Under the pieces are notes generated by a model. That model did no database searches and was not told the DNA's origin. It worked only from the letters and a program-made list of their open reading frames with translations. A DNA stretch of 45,132 nt from an uncultured Roseobacter sp. (GTDB lineage Bacteria; Pseudomonadota; Alphaproteobacteria; Rhodobacterales; Rhodobacteraceae): assembly GCA_913054455.1 (NCBI GenBank), contig CAJXIL010000013.1, forward strand, positions 1-45,132, given 5' to 3'. The translations under genes and the position numbers were made by a program. Below, in pieces: positions 18,356-27,579 of the stretch. Each line of letters begins with the position of its first letter. Position 1 is the stretch's first letter.

Positions 18356-19075
18356 TTAGTAACTACGGATCAAACCAACCAAGCGCCCCTGGACTTTAAC
18401 CTGGTCAGGAGACAGAAGCCGAGTTTCATAGGCTGGGTTTTCTGCCTCAAGCGCGATTGCGCCATTGCGTCGGAACAGCCGTTTCAATGTGGCCTCTTCA
18501 TCGGCGATCAGGGCGACAACGATGTCACCGTCATCTGCGGTATCGGTCTCGCGGATTACCACGATATCACCATCGTTAATCCCGGCATTGATCATGGAAT
18601 CACCACGGACCTCCAATGCGTAGTGTTTGCCATTGGACGATAGCATGGCCTGAGGGATCGCGATCTGATGGGTGATCTGATTGATTGCTTCGATTGGGAC
18701 ACCCGCTGCAATGCGGCCCATGACGGGGATTTCCAGCGAGGCAATGACAGACGCAGGCGGAGTATCGCGGGGCATGGAGGAGGGCCGTGAAGAGTCCGTA
18801 GCAGACGCGAAGGTGGCTTGGTTTTTCAGCTGCGTCGATGGGGTGGGACCATCACTCATGTTTTCAGGCAGGCGCAAAATTTCAATAGCCCTGGCCCGAT
18901 GGGCAAGGCGGCGGATAAATCCGCGTTCCTCGAGCGCGGTGATGAGCCGATGAATGCCCGATTTCGATCGCAGGTCCAGGGCAACCTTCATTTCATCAAA
19001 ACTGGGGGGAACACCGTCCTTTTGTAGGCGTCGGTGAATGAAGTTCAATAAATCCAACTGCTTCCTGGTTAGCAT
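18356..19075 (-). CDS. lexA: SOS repressor LexA
   Basis: A 239-residue repressor of the DNA-damage response. The N-terminal winged helix (residues 1-65) shows the family run [18 protein letters not shown]. The self-cleavage site is Ala124-Gly125 in [11 protein letters not shown]. The S24 peptidase residues are Ser160 (RGDSMINAG) and Lys198 (EEATLKRLF). The linker (about 70-110) is longer than in E. coli, as usual in alphaproteobacteria. Its promoter region holds a GTTC-N7-GTTC SOS box 32 bp before the start codon, which indicates autoregulation. It lies downstream of moeA with a 137-bp gap. Confidence 0.97.
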   Translation of the reverse strand: MLTRKQLDLLNFIHRRLQKDGVPPSFDEMKVALDLRSKSGIHRLITALEERGFIRRLAHRARAIEILRLPENMSDGPTPSTQLKNQATFASATDSSRPSSMPRDTPPASVIASLEIPVMGRIAAGVPIEAINQITHQIAIPQAMLSSNGKHYALEVRGDSMINAGINDGDIVVIRETDTADDGDIVVALIADEEATLKRLFRRNGAIALEAENPAYETRLLSPDQVKVQGRLVGLIRSY

Positions 19076-19107
19076 TTCTGTCCCTCCAATTGCATCCGTT
19101 GCGATTT

Positions 19108-19122
19108 GTTCTATTCATGTTC
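19108..19122. promoter_or_regulatory. LexA (SOS) box upstream of lexA
   Basis: GTTCTATTCATGTTC is an exact match to the alphaproteobacterial SOS box GTTC-N7-GTTC. It lies 32 bp before the lexA start codon, where a repressor would block the promoter. I saw no second perfect copy in the window. Confidence 0.85.
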
Positions 19123-19212
19123 CCGTTTTGTGTCAACAGCGCTAGAACATTGCGCGCCTTTTTGCGCGGAATTCACTTCAAGACGAAAGGTCAATCCTTC
19201 GCCGGATAATCG

Positions 19213-20385
19213 TTAGACCGGCAAATACTGCAGGGTATCCCCAAGGGCTTGGGCCGGGGCATGAGGCGGCAAAACAATCAGTGCATTTGCTTTGGCCAAA
19301 ACCGACAAAAGGGAGCTGTCCTGATTGGCCGCAACTGTAATCTCCCCATCAGAAACCGTGGCGCGCATATAGTGTTCGCGCGGGCCATTTGCGGCCAGGT
19401 CATGGGACAGTACAGCGGTCTGCAGTGGCGAAGGCTCGTGGCCTATTCCCAACATGGACCGGACCATGGGCTGCAGGAAGATATGGCCGCAAACCATTGC
19501 AGAAACGGGATTTCCAGGCAATCCAACCATGGTGCTCTTGCCCATGGTCCCGGCCATCAGCGGCTTACCAGGGCGCATAGCTACCTTATAAAAAGACCGC
19601 TTCATCCCAAGATCTGCCGAGACCTTGGCGACCAAATCATGGTCACCAACAGAGGCTCCGCCGATGGTCACCACCAAATCGACATCGCGCGCCAGGGAGA
19701 AGGCGGTTTTCAATGAGGCGTCGCTGTCTCTAGCGATGGGTAAAACCAAGACTTTGGCCCCGAAATCCTCCAGCATGGCCTTAAGGCCAAAGGTATTTGA
19801 GGCGATGATTTGATCAGGGCCGGGCGTGCCGCCGGGCATGACCAACTCATCACCGGTCGAGATAAGAGCAACCACTGGACGGCGGCGAACGGGGACCTCA
19901 GGGATATTCATTGCCGCCAAAAGCGCCACATCAGAAGGCCGCAGCAGGCGGGGCGCGGTGACGGTCTGGCCAATCCCGAAGTCGCCGCCACTGGGGCGAA
20001 TATTGCCAGAGGCTCCAAGCTCGCCTTGGATGGTGATCAGGTCTTTTTTGCGCGCGACATCCTCTTGGATGACCACAAAATCCGCACCATCGGGCACGGG
20101 GGCACCGGTGAAAATCCGTACGGCTTGACCGGCCTGTACGCGGCCCTCAAAGCGATGTCCCGCAGCGGCCTCTCCGATGACCTGAAACATTGCATGAAGT
20201 TCGACTTCGTCACGCTTTACCGCATATCCATCCATAGCAGATGCGGAGAAAGGCGGCTGCTCCCGCGTAGCGCTGACGGGCTGTGCCAAGACCCGGCCAT
20301 TTGCCTGCGCCAGGGGAACCTGCTCAATGTCGGTGACAGAGCAAAGCTGCAAAAGAGCCGCGCGGGCCTCGGAAACTGAAATCAT
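19213..20385 (-). CDS. moeA: Molybdopterin molybdotransferase
   Basis: Inserts molybdate into adenylated molybdopterin in molybdenum cofactor synthesis. It has 390 residues, the usual length. Family blocks are PPFSASAMDGYAV near residue 44, IFTGAPVPDGAD near 90, the MoCF-fold STGDEL near 177, GGASVGDHD near 246 and GLPGNPVSAMV near 294. It abuts moaC with no spacer, so the two are translated from one message at the end of the trp cluster. lexA follows but has its own SOS-controlled promoter. Confidence 0.96.
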   Translation of the reverse strand: MISVSEARAALLQLCSVTDIEQVPLAQANGRVLAQPVSATREQPPFSASAMDGYAVKRDEVELHAMFQVIGEAAAGHRFEGRVQAGQAVRIFTGAPVPDGADFVVIQEDVARKKDLITIQGELGASGNIRPSGGDFGIGQTVTAPRLLRPSDVALLAAMNIPEVPVRRRPVVALISTGDELVMPGGTPGPDQIIASNTFGLKAMLEDFGAKVLVLPIARDSDASLKTAFSLARDVDLVVTIGGASVGDHDLVAKVSADLGMKRSFYKVAMRPGKPLMAGTMGKSTMVGLPGNPVSAMVCGHIFLQPMVRSMLGIGHEPSPLQTAVLSHDLAANGPREHYMRATVSDGEITVAANQDSSLLSVLAKANALIVLPPHAPAQALGDTLQYLPV

Positions 20386-20856
20386 CTACGCCTCGTATCG
20401 CCCTGACTTTCCACCATCTTTTAACATAACGCGGGTGCCGCCAATCTGCATCTCTTTATCCACGGCCTTGGCCATGTCATAGACCGTCAGGCAGGCAACA
20501 GAGACGGCTGTGAGGGCTTCCATCTCAACGCCGGTCTGACCGGTCGTCTTGACTGTGGCTTCAACCCGGACACCGGGCAAATCGGGATCAAGCGTGAGCT
20601 CAACCGCGACTTTGCTAATCGCAAGCGGATGGCAGAGCGGGATAAGGTCTGGCGTTTTTTTCGCCCCCATGATGCCAGCCAGCCGTGCCACGCTCAGCAC
20701 ATCGCCTTTTTTGGCCTTGCCCTGAGCAATAATTTCATAGGTTTCCGGGGCCATGGTGATATGACTTTCGGCAACGGCAACGCGTGCGGTGATCTCCTTG
20801 TCGGAGACATCCACCATATGGGCATCGCCCTTGGTGTCAAAATGAGTGAGAGCCAT
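20386..20856 (-). CDS. moaC: Cyclic pyranopterin monophosphate synthase
   Basis: Second half of the first molybdenum cofactor step, converting 3',8-cyclo-GTP to cyclic pyranopterin monophosphate. It has 156 residues and all family blocks: [14 protein letters not shown] near the start, [19 protein letters not shown], then [20 protein letters not shown] and YDMAKAVDK. It begins 1 bp after the trpC stop and touches moeA, so it is embedded in the trp-mo transcription unit. Confidence 0.97.
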   Translation of the reverse strand: MALTHFDTKGDAHMVDVSDKEITARVAVAESHITMAPETYEIIAQGKAKKGDVLSVARLAGIMGAKKTPDLIPLCHPLAISKVAVELTLDPDLPGVRVEATVKTTGQTGVEMEALTAVSVACLTVYDMAKAVDKEMQIGGTRVMLKDGGKSGRYEA

Positions 20857-20857
20857 G

Positions 20858-21670
20858 TTACAATGCTCCGGGGATCAGCGGGTTTGCCAGCAGGCTGCGG
20901 GTGGCCTGGGCGACATCGTCCTGGCGCATAAGCGACTCTCCGATCAGGAAGGTCCGGGCACCAAAACGGGCCATATCCGCCAGGTCCTGCGGCGTGGACA
21001 GACCGCTCTCACAGACGATGCTGCGCCCGGCAGGCACCAGTCGCGACAGATGGCGCGTGGTGTCCAGAGTGGTCTCAAAGGTCTTGAGATTACGGTTGTT
21101 GATGCCCATCAGAGTTGATTTCAGCAGGCTGGCGCGTTCCAATTCAGCTTCGTCGTGAACCTCAAGCAGGACATCCATGCCCCAGTCCGAGGCGCAGTCT
21201 TCCAGCTCGGCCGCCTGGGCGTCACTGACCGAGGCCAGAATGATCAGGATACAATCAGCCCCCAGGGCACGAGCCTCTGCAACCTGATAGGTATCATACA
21301 TAAAATCTTTGCGCAGCGCAGGCAGAGAGCAGGCGGCACGGGCTTCGACCAGAAAAGATTTGGCGCCTTGGAAACTGGGCGTGTCGGTCAAAACCGAAAG
21401 GCAAGCGGCGCCGCCTTGTTCATAGGCCTGGGCCAGGGCAGCGGGGTTAAAATCTTCGCGGATCAGCCCTTTGGAGGGGCTGGCCTTTTTGATCTCCGCA
21501 ATCAACCCATAGCCGTCGCGGGCAGCGGAGGAGAGGGCCGCGGCAAAGCCGCGCGGCGCAGATGCGTCGTGGGCCTCGGCTTCGACCTCAGAAAGTGGCT
21601 TGGAGGCTTTATCAGCGGCGATTTCTTCCAGCTTATAGGCCTTGATCTTGTCCAAAACATTTTCAGCCAT
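20858..21670 (-). CDS. trpC: Indole-3-glycerol phosphate synthase
   Basis: Closes the indole ring from CdRP in tryptophan synthesis. The protein is a 270-residue TIM barrel, not fused to TrpF. Family blocks are [15 protein letters not shown] near residue 60, [13 protein letters not shown] near 91, [11 protein letters not shown] near 110, [11 protein letters not shown] near 177 and [10 protein letters not shown] near 210. ATG 21670 follows AAAGGAGG at ideal spacing; an upstream in-frame ATG (21688) precedes that site and is rejected. It lies 40 bp after ung. Confidence 0.97.
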   Translation of the reverse strand: MAENVLDKIKAYKLEEIAADKASKPLSEVEAEAHDASAPRGFAAALSSAARDGYGLIAEIKKASPSKGLIREDFNPAALAQAYEQGGAACLSVLTDTPSFQGAKSFLVEARAACSLPALRKDFMYDTYQVAEARALGADCILIILASVSDAQAAELEDCASDWGMDVLLEVHDEAELERASLLKSTLMGINNRNLKTFETTLDTTRHLSRLVPAGRSIVCESGLSTPQDLADMARFGARTFLIGESLMRQDDVAQATRSLLANPLIPGAL

Positions 21671-21710
21671 ATCACAGCCTCCTTTCATCGTGTTTTGTCA
21701 TTGCTTGACC

Positions 21711-22382
21711 CTATGCTGTCCAGTCGATCGCCTTTGAGCCACGCAGGGTGAGCCATTGGTTGATCTTAGAAAACACCCCCGAGCCAAAGAAACCACGATG
21801 GGCCGAGAGCGGCGAAGGATGGGCCGTCTTTAGGATAAGGTGATCGCCCGGATGGACATATTTTTCAAGCCTCTGCGCCTGTTTTCCCCAGAATACGTAG
21901 ACGGTTGGGGCCTGCGATGTCCGAGCAATCACCTGCTGGACCAGCCTCTCCCAGCCCAGATCTTTGTGTCCATTGGCCTCGCCGCTCGGAACTGAGAGGG
22001 CGCTGTTGAGCAGCAATACCCCTTGGTGCGCCCAGTTTTGTAAGTCACCTGTTGGGGGGTGGTCGCCAACATCAGCCTGCAACTCTTTGTAAATATTGGA
22101 AAGAGATCGTGGCAATGGCAACACATCGGGAGCCACTGAAAAGGCTAGCCCATTGGCATGTCCCGGCGTCGGATAGGGGTCTTGGCCCAGAATGACAACG
22201 CGGGTTTGATCTAGCGGTGTGAGCTCAAGCGCTGCAAATCGAAGTGTTTCGGGTGGCAGAATAGCCCGATAATCTGCATCCAGTCGGGCCTTTATCCCGG
22301 GCCAGTCCTCAGTGAAAAATGCCAGATCGCCCCAACGCCCAAGGGAGGGCGCCAAGCTTGCCGCCTCTTCCGGAGAGGTCAT
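21711..22382 (-). CDS. ung: Uracil-DNA glycosylase (family 1)
   Basis: Removes uracil from DNA, starting base excision repair. It has 223 residues. The catalytic Asp68 lies in [18 protein letters not shown], and the DNA-intercalation and His motif is [13 protein letters not shown] (His188). The ATG overlaps the trpD stop by four bases (ATGA), so a repair gene is translationally coupled inside the tryptophan operon. No SOS box is seen in front of it. Confidence 0.96.
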   Translation of the reverse strand: MTSPEEAASLAPSLGRWGDLAFFTEDWPGIKARLDADYRAILPPETLRFAALELTPLDQTRVVILGQDPYPTPGHANGLAFSVAPDVLPLPRSLSNIYKELQADVGDHPPTGDLQNWAHQGVLLLNSALSVPSGEANGHKDLGWERLVQQVIARTSQAPTVYVFWGKQAQRLEKYVHPGDHLILKTAHPSPLSAHRGFFGSGVFSKINQWLTLRGSKAIDWTA

Positions 22383-23404
22383 GCGGTTGCGGCCGTGGTG
22401 ATCTTTGCCAGGCTTTCCAGTTTTTCCTTTGCCGCACCAGAATCGATGCTTTCTCGCGCCTTTTCAACGCCTTCAGACAAGGAGTTAGCTGTATTTGCAA
22501 CTACAAGAGCCGAGGCAGCGTTCAACAACACAGCATCGCGATAGGCGCCTTGTTCCCCGTTGAGCAGGGCTCGGAAGGCCGCCGCATTGTCTTCGGGGCT
22601 GCCGCCAACGATTGCCTCAAAGGGGTGCACAGGCAGGCCTGCCTCTTCGGGGTGGAGTTCAAAATCGCGGATCGTGCCGTCTTCTTCCAGGGCTGAAACC
22701 CAGCTGATGCCGGTGATCGTCAGCTCGTCTGTGCCATCGGAGCCATGCACCAGCCAGGCGCGCTCAGAGCCGAGCTGGCCGAGTGTCTCGGCCATGGGGC
22801 GGATCAGATCACGCGTGAAAGCCCCGGTAAGTTGGCGTTTAACCCCGGCAGGGTTTGTCAATGGCCCCAGGATGTTAAAGATCGTTCTTGTCCCCAGTTC
22901 CTGGCGTGTTGGCATCACATGTGCCACCGCTGGGTGGTGCATCGGGGCCATCATGAAGGCGATACCGCAATGTTCCAGGGCCGCTTCGACGACCTTTGGT
23001 GGTACCATGACATTGATGCCCATCTGCGCCTGAACATCGGCGGTACCGGAGCGGGAAGACAGGTTGCGGTTGCCATGTTTGGCAACGACAACACCCGCGC
23101 CGGCCGTGACAAAGGCGGTGGCCGTCGAAATATTCAAAGTGTTCTTACCATCACCGCCCGTGCCGACAATATCCATGGCGCCGATAGGTGCATTGACCGG
23201 GTTACACTTGGCCCGCATCACCGAGGCCGCAGCAGCATATTCATCGACGGTTTCACCGCGCGTGCGCAGGGCCATCAGGATGCCGCCAATCTGGCTGGGC
23301 GTGGCTTCGCCTTCAAACAGCAGGGTAAAGGCCTGCACGGCCTCCTCTCGGCTCAAAGGACGATCGGCAGCGGCACCAATCAGTGGCTTGATCAGATCGC
23401 TCAT
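22379..23404 (-). CDS. trpD: Anthranilate phosphoribosyltransferase
   Basis: Transfers phosphoribose from PRPP to anthranilate. It has 341 residues. The PRPP and anthranilate signatures are visible: [17 protein letters not shown] near residue 79, [19 protein letters not shown] near 105 and [12 protein letters not shown] near 177. It overlaps trpG upstream and ung downstream by four bases each, so the three are translationally coupled. The last residues are alanine/threonine rich, without an added domain. Confidence 0.97.
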   Translation of the reverse strand: MSDLIKPLIGAAADRPLSREEAVQAFTLLFEGEATPSQIGGILMALRTRGETVDEYAAAASVMRAKCNPVNAPIGAMDIVGTGGDGKNTLNISTATAFVTAGAGVVVAKHGNRNLSSRSGTADVQAQMGINVMVPPKVVEAALEHCGIAFMMAPMHHPAVAHVMPTRQELGTRTIFNILGPLTNPAGVKRQLTGAFTRDLIRPMAETLGQLGSERAWLVHGSDGTDELTITGISWVSALEEDGTIRDFELHPEEAGLPVHPFEAIVGGSPEDNAAAFRALLNGEQGAYRDAVLLNAASALVVANTANSLSEGVEKARESIDSGAAKEKLESLAKITTAATA

Positions 23405-23982
23405 GCGGGCACCTTCATGTCATCGAGGAAGTTCTTGAGCAGGGCATGGCCGTGCTCAGAGGCGATGGATTCGGGGTGGAACTGCACACCGTGTATTGGC
23501 AGCTCTTTGTGCTGCAACCCCATGATGGTGCCATCTTCCAGCTCTGCGGTGATGTCCAGGCAGGTTGGCAGGGTTTCGCGCTCTACCACCAACGAATGGT
23601 AGCGGGTGGCTTCAAACGGGCTAGGCAAACCGGCAAACAGGCCTTTGTTCTTATGATGCATCAGCCCCATTTTGCCATGGACGATCTCATGGCAGCGCAC
23701 CACATTGCCTCCAAAGGCTTCGCCGATGGTTTGATGGCCAAGGCAAACGCCCAGAAGGGGCGTCCTGGTTTCCGCGGCGGCCTGTGCCAGGGCGAGGCAA
23801 ATACCGGCCTGTTCCGGTGCCTTAGGGCCGGGGGACAGCAGGATCCCAGCGGGATTTAAACCCATGGCGTCTTGGATGGTGAGCGCATCGTTGCGATGGA
23901 CTTCCATTTCGGCACCCAGCTCGCCGAGATAGTGCACAAGGTTGTAGGTAAAGGAGTCGTAGTTGTCGATTAGCAGCAGCAT
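23401..23982 (-). CDS. trpG: Anthranilate synthase glutamine amidotransferase component
   Basis: Supplies ammonia from glutamine to TrpE. The protein is a 193-residue class I amidotransferase with nucleophile Cys80 in GVCLGHQ and the His169-x-Glu171 pair in VQFHPES. It begins [13 protein letters not shown], typical for TrpG. Because TrpE is encoded separately 2 kb away (26054-27565), this is the unfused form. It may also serve PabB for folate, as in many bacteria; that is inference. It is the first gene of the leftward trpG-trpD-ung-trpC-moaC-moeA run and diverges from the deacetylase gene. Confidence 0.97.
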   Translation of the reverse strand: MLLLIDNYDSFTYNLVHYLGELGAEMEVHRNDALTIQDAMGLNPAGILLSPGPKAPEQAGICLALAQAAAETRTPLLGVCLGHQTIGEAFGGNVVRCHEIVHGKMGLMHHKNKGLFAGLPSPFEATRYHSLVVERETLPTCLDITAELEDGTIMGLQHKELPIHGVQFHPESIASEHGHALLKNFLDDMKVPA

Positions 23983-24025
23983 CTTGGCGGGCTCTTTTAT
24001 GGGTGGCGGGCCTGGGGGGCGCCGC

Positions 24026-24053
24026 AGTATAGTGGCTTTGGTATACTTGTTCA
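24026..24053 (-). promoter_or_regulatory. Possible trpG promoter
   Basis: On the minus strand TGAACA (four of six to the -35 consensus) and TATACT (five of six to TATAAT) are 16 bp apart, about 45 bp before the trpG start. No tryptophan-rich leader peptide or attenuator hairpin follows it. Weak evidence. Confidence 0.35.
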
Positions 24054-24225
24054 GGCTTGCGCGGCAGCGTCAAGAGCGGGACGTTCTTTTGGCGCATAGC
24101 TTCGCCTGACAGGGGGCCAAACAGGTGGAATTCTACGATGCGTAAGCATTGTTTTCTGACTGAAGCTTTGACGATAAACCAGCCCGGTGACAGGGTGGAA
24201 ACAGGTGATGAGAGGCAGGACTGCG

Positions 24226-25896
24226 ATGAAAGGGTTTCTCGGAGGCGTGAGCATCGGTGCGTTGTTGGCTGTAGGGGGGGCAGCGATGTGGTCGCTGTCT
24301 GCACCTTTGCCTGCCCGCGTACAGGTGGAGAGCACACTGCCGGATCAGTCTGATCAGCCTGAAACAACCGACACTGAACCGCCAGAGACCAGTGAGCGGC
24401 GCGATGCCGATTTGGTTGAGGCGGCACCCAGCGCGCCTGCCACCTCTGGTGAGGAAGATACCAGCCCCATTGCGGTTCTTGACACCGATCCCGGTGCCAG
24501 ACCTGTGGTGGCAACGGCAGAAGGTGCTGGCGGCGGCGATGTGGCGCCTGGCCGTCCCCTTGCGGCCCTACCACAGGCCCCAAGTGCGGTTTCTGGGGAA
24601 ACCGGCGGGGGCGAAGCGCCGGATGCGCCTGACACAGACCAATCACCTGTTGTGTCCACCGAGACCGCCGAATTGCCCGCGCCGCAAAGTGTTACAGACT
24701 CAAATCCGGAGCTGGCTGCCGACATTGCGCAGCCCGGCGCGCCAACCGATGCAAGCAGCGAATTCAGCTCGGCTCCCCAGAGTTCGGATGACGAAAACGT
24801 GGGAACTGAAGAGGCAACATCTCCGGAGGAGACAGCGCCTGCGACTGAGGCTCAGACCGGATCTCCTGCGGTGCCGGATCTATCAGGGCCTCAGATTGGG
24901 GCCGCCCCGACAGCCACAGTGCGTCCCAGTATTTCCACCACACCAGCGGTCACGCCGAGGGTGGTCAACACAGAGGCGCAGGCTGAGGCCGAGATTGACG
25001 AAGAAGAGGGCACCAGCGGAGAAGAAGAGGCGGCAGTTTCTGAACCGGAATCCGCGCTTTCGCCATCCGATCAAGACCAGAGCGCCTCAGACCAAGAGGA
25101 GACCGCAGGCTCTCGATTGAGCGCCCGTGTGGTGCCGTTGACGGAACGCAGCAGAACCCCAACCCTGATTGGCAGCAACGCCGCGCCTGCCGCTGAAGTG
25201 ACATCGGAAGAGGGCGCGCCTTTTGAGATCAACGCCGAGGAGTTTGCCGCGCCTGACGATCGTCCTTTGATGTCGATCGTGCTGATCGATGATGCGGTCG
25301 CTATTGGCGCTGAGGCCCTGGAGGGCTTTCCCTATCCGCTGACCTTTGCAATATCGCCGCAGGATCCAAAAGCCGCTGAAAAAACCCAGGCGCGCCGCGC
25401 GGCCGGGTTCGAAGTCCTGATGCTGGCGGATCTGCCGCGTGAAGCCACACCACAGGATGCGGAAACCGCTATGGCGGTCTGGATGCAGCAGATGCCGCAG
25501 GCCGTTGGTATCCTCGAAGGGGTAGAGACCGGTTTTCAAGGCAACCGTGCGCTGGCGGACCAGATGGTGGCGGTGATGCAGGCCACGGGCTATGGCATGG
25601 TGACCCAGAACAGTGGGCTGAACACGGTGCAGAAACTGGCGCTGCGTGACGGTATGCCCTCAGGCGTGGTGTTTCGGGACTTTGACGGCGCTGGACAAAA
25701 CCCCCGTGCCATTCGCCGCTTCCTAGACCAGGCAGCCTTTCGCGCCCGTCAGGAGGGGGCGGTGATCATGTTGGGCCGGTTGCGACCCGATACGATCTCT
25801 GCACTGTTGCTTTGGGGATTGCAGGACCGGGCCAGCCAGGTGGGGCTTGCGCCGATTTCTGCAGGTCTCAAGGCAAACCTGGCGTCCACGCAATAA
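24226..25896 (+). CDS. Divergent polysaccharide deacetylase family protein (DUF610/YibQ-like)
   Basis: A protein of about 556 residues. An N-terminal membrane anchor or signal (KGFLGGVSIGALLAVGGAAM) leads into about 300 residues rich in Pro, Ala, Ser, Thr, Asp and Glu, probably an unfolded periplasmic spacer. A C-terminal divergent polysaccharide deacetylase domain follows (about 340-550; PLMSIVLIDDAVAIG, then PLTFAISP). Such proteins are thought to act on or bind cell-wall glycans, but catalysis is unproven. ATG 24226 follows AGGCAGG; ATG 24208 and GTG 24187 are also in frame. The gene is divergent from trpG and ends at a terminator shared with trpE. Confidence 0.82.
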   Translation: MKGFLGGVSIGALLAVGGAAMWSLSAPLPARVQVESTLPDQSDQPETTDTEPPETSERRDADLVEAAPSAPATSGEEDTSPIAVLDTDPGARPVVATAEGAGGGDVAPGRPLAALPQAPSAVSGETGGGEAPDAPDTDQSPVVSTETAELPAPQSVTDSNPELAADIAQPGAPTDASSEFSSAPQSSDDENVGTEEATSPEETAPATEAQTGSPAVPDLSGPQIGAAPTATVRPSISTTPAVTPRVVNTEAQAEAEIDEEEGTSGEEEAAVSEPESALSPSDQDQSASDQEETAGSRLSARVVPLTERSRTPTLIGSNAAPAAEVTSEEGAPFEINAEEFAAPDDRPLMSIVLIDDAVAIGAEALEGFPYPLTFAISPQDPKAAEKTQARRAAGFEVLMLADLPREATPQDAETAMAVWMQQMPQAVGILEGVETGFQGNRALADQMVAVMQATGYGMVTQNSGLNTVQKLALRDGMPSGVVFRDFDGAGQNPRAIRRFLDQAAFRARQEGAVIMLGRLRPDTISALLLWGLQDRASQVGLAPISAGLKANLASTQ

Positions 25897-25975
25897 CCCA
25901 TGAGACCCAAGCGGGGCTTGGTCTTTGAGTTCGGCGCTCATAGGACTAAGGCCGCATACACTCTATTTATCATAC

Positions 25976-26003
25976 AAAAGGGCCCTCGATTGAGGGCCCT
26001 TTT
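25976..26003. terminator. Bidirectional terminator between the deacetylase gene and trpE
   Basis: A perfect 12-bp stem AAAAGGGCCCTC / GAGGGCCCTTTT with a GATT loop, ending in T-runs on both strands, lies between two converging genes. Confidence 0.9.
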
Positions 26004-26053
26004 GCAATTAAGTCCTATAGAGCAGCCTCTGGTTTAGCTACCTTTGCAAAGAT

Positions 26054-27565
26054 TTAGGCATTGCCCCGGCCAACAAAACGGGCGGCATCAGCGGCAGCAC
26101 GGCGGATGGCATTGGATTTATGCACGGTTTCCATGTATTCAGACTCTGGATCGCTGTCATAGACAACGCCACCGCCTGCCTGCACATAGAGCGTCTGATC
26201 CTTGACGATGGCAGTGCGCAGGGCGATGCACATATCCATATCGCCCCCAGCTGAAAAATAGCCAACGCCACCGCCATAGACGCCGCGCTTTTCCGGTTCC
26301 AGCTCGTCGATGATTTCCATTGCCCGCACCTTTGGCGCGCCGGAAACGGTACCTGCTGGCATGCCGGCAAAAAACGCATCTAATGCGTCTTTGTCCTCAT
26401 GCAACTCACCCACAACGTTGGAAACGATATGCATCACATGGCTGTAGCGCTCGATGATGAACTGCTCTGTTGGTTTCACCGTGCCGATCTTGGCAACGCG
26501 CCCGGTGTCATTGCGGCCCAGATCCAGCAGCATCAGGTGCTCTGCCAGTTCCTTCTTATCGGCCAGCAGGTCCAATTCATTGGCCTTGTCTTCTTCTGGC
26601 GTGGCACCGCGGGGGCGGGTGCCGGCGATGGGGCGGATTGTCACCTCGTTGCCAAAGACACGCACTAGGATTTCGGGGCTGGCACCAATGACCTGAAAGC
26701 CGCCAAAGTTGAAATAGAACATAAAGGGCGAAGGATTGGTGCGCCGCAAAGAGCGGTAGAGCGCAAAGGGCGGCAATGGGAAATCCTGGCTCCAACGTTG
26801 TGCCGGCACCACCTGAAAGATATCACCGGCCCGGATGTAGTCCTTGGCCTTTTCAACGGCCTCCATATAGCCGGATTTGGTGAAGTTTGATACCGGTGGC
26901 GCGATCTCGCGGGCGTCGCCTAGATCGCGGGTTTCCGAGGGCATGGCGCGTTCAAGATCACGCACCGCATCCATTACCCGCTCCGCTGCCTGGGCATAGG
27001 CGGCGCGGGCTGTTTGGCCCTCGCCCACCCAGGCCGGTGAGACGACGGTGACCTCGCCCTTGACCCCATCCAGCACGGCAATCACCGAAGGGCGCATCAT
27101 CACGGCATCGGGCAGGCCAAGCGGGTCAGGGTTTACATCAGGCAGGTATTCCACATGGCGTACCATGTCATAGCCGAGATAGCCGAACAGACCGGCAGCG
27201 GCCTGAGGCATATCTTCGGGAAGGTCAATTTTGCTTTCCGCCAGCAAAGCCCGCAGATTGTCCAGTGGATTGCCGCTTTGTGGTTTAAACGCCTCGGCGT
27301 CAAACCGGGCGGAGCGGTTGAGCGAGGAGGCCTCCCCATGGCTGCGCCAAACCAGATCAGGCTTCATACCGATGATGGAGTAGCGTCCGCGCACCTCACC
27401 ACCAGTTACGGATTCCAGCATAAAGGCGTCTTTCTGAGCGCCTGTGAGCTTCAGCATCAAAGAGACGGGGGTGTCCAGGTCCGCAGCAAGCCGCGTATAA
27501 ACAACCTGGTTTTCACCGCTCTTATAGGCCGTGGCGAAGCTCTCAAAGTCTGGGGTCAAAGCCAT
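26054..27565 (-). CDS. trpE: Anthranilate synthase component I
   Basis: Makes anthranilate from chorismate, with TrpG supplying ammonia. It has 503 residues. The N-terminal allosteric domain carries the tryptophan-sensing motif as MLES (residues 49-52). The chorismate-binding domain holds PIAGTRPRG, DLGRNDTGRVA and GTVSGAPKVRAMEIIDELEP. It starts 14 bp after the ppiD stop, so it is probably co-transcribed with ppiD rather than with trpGDC. No attenuator leader is seen in that short gap. Confidence 0.97.
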   Translation of the reverse strand: MALTPDFESFATAYKSGENQVVYTRLAADLDTPVSLMLKLTGAQKDAFMLESVTGGEVRGRYSIIGMKPDLVWRSHGEASSLNRSARFDAEAFKPQSGNPLDNLRALLAESKIDLPEDMPQAAAGLFGYLGYDMVRHVEYLPDVNPDPLGLPDAVMMRPSVIAVLDGVKGEVTVVSPAWVGEGQTARAAYAQAAERVMDAVRDLERAMPSETRDLGDAREIAPPVSNFTKSGYMEAVEKAKDYIRAGDIFQVVPAQRWSQDFPLPPFALYRSLRRTNPSPFMFYFNFGGFQVIGASPEILVRVFGNEVTIRPIAGTRPRGATPEEDKANELDLLADKKELAEHLMLLDLGRNDTGRVAKIGTVKPTEQFIIERYSHVMHIVSNVVGELHEDKDALDAFFAGMPAGTVSGAPKVRAMEIIDELEPEKRGVYGGGVGYFSAGGDMDMCIALRTAIVKDQTLYVQAGGGVVYDSDPESEYMETVHKSNAIRRAAADAARFVGRGNA

Positions 27566-27579
27566 CGGTCAGGTCTCAC

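Noticed and set aside
23983-24225. Tryptophan attenuator before trpG
   Set aside because: No short peptide with tandem Trp codons and no competing hairpins are seen; the gap before trpE is only 14 bp.
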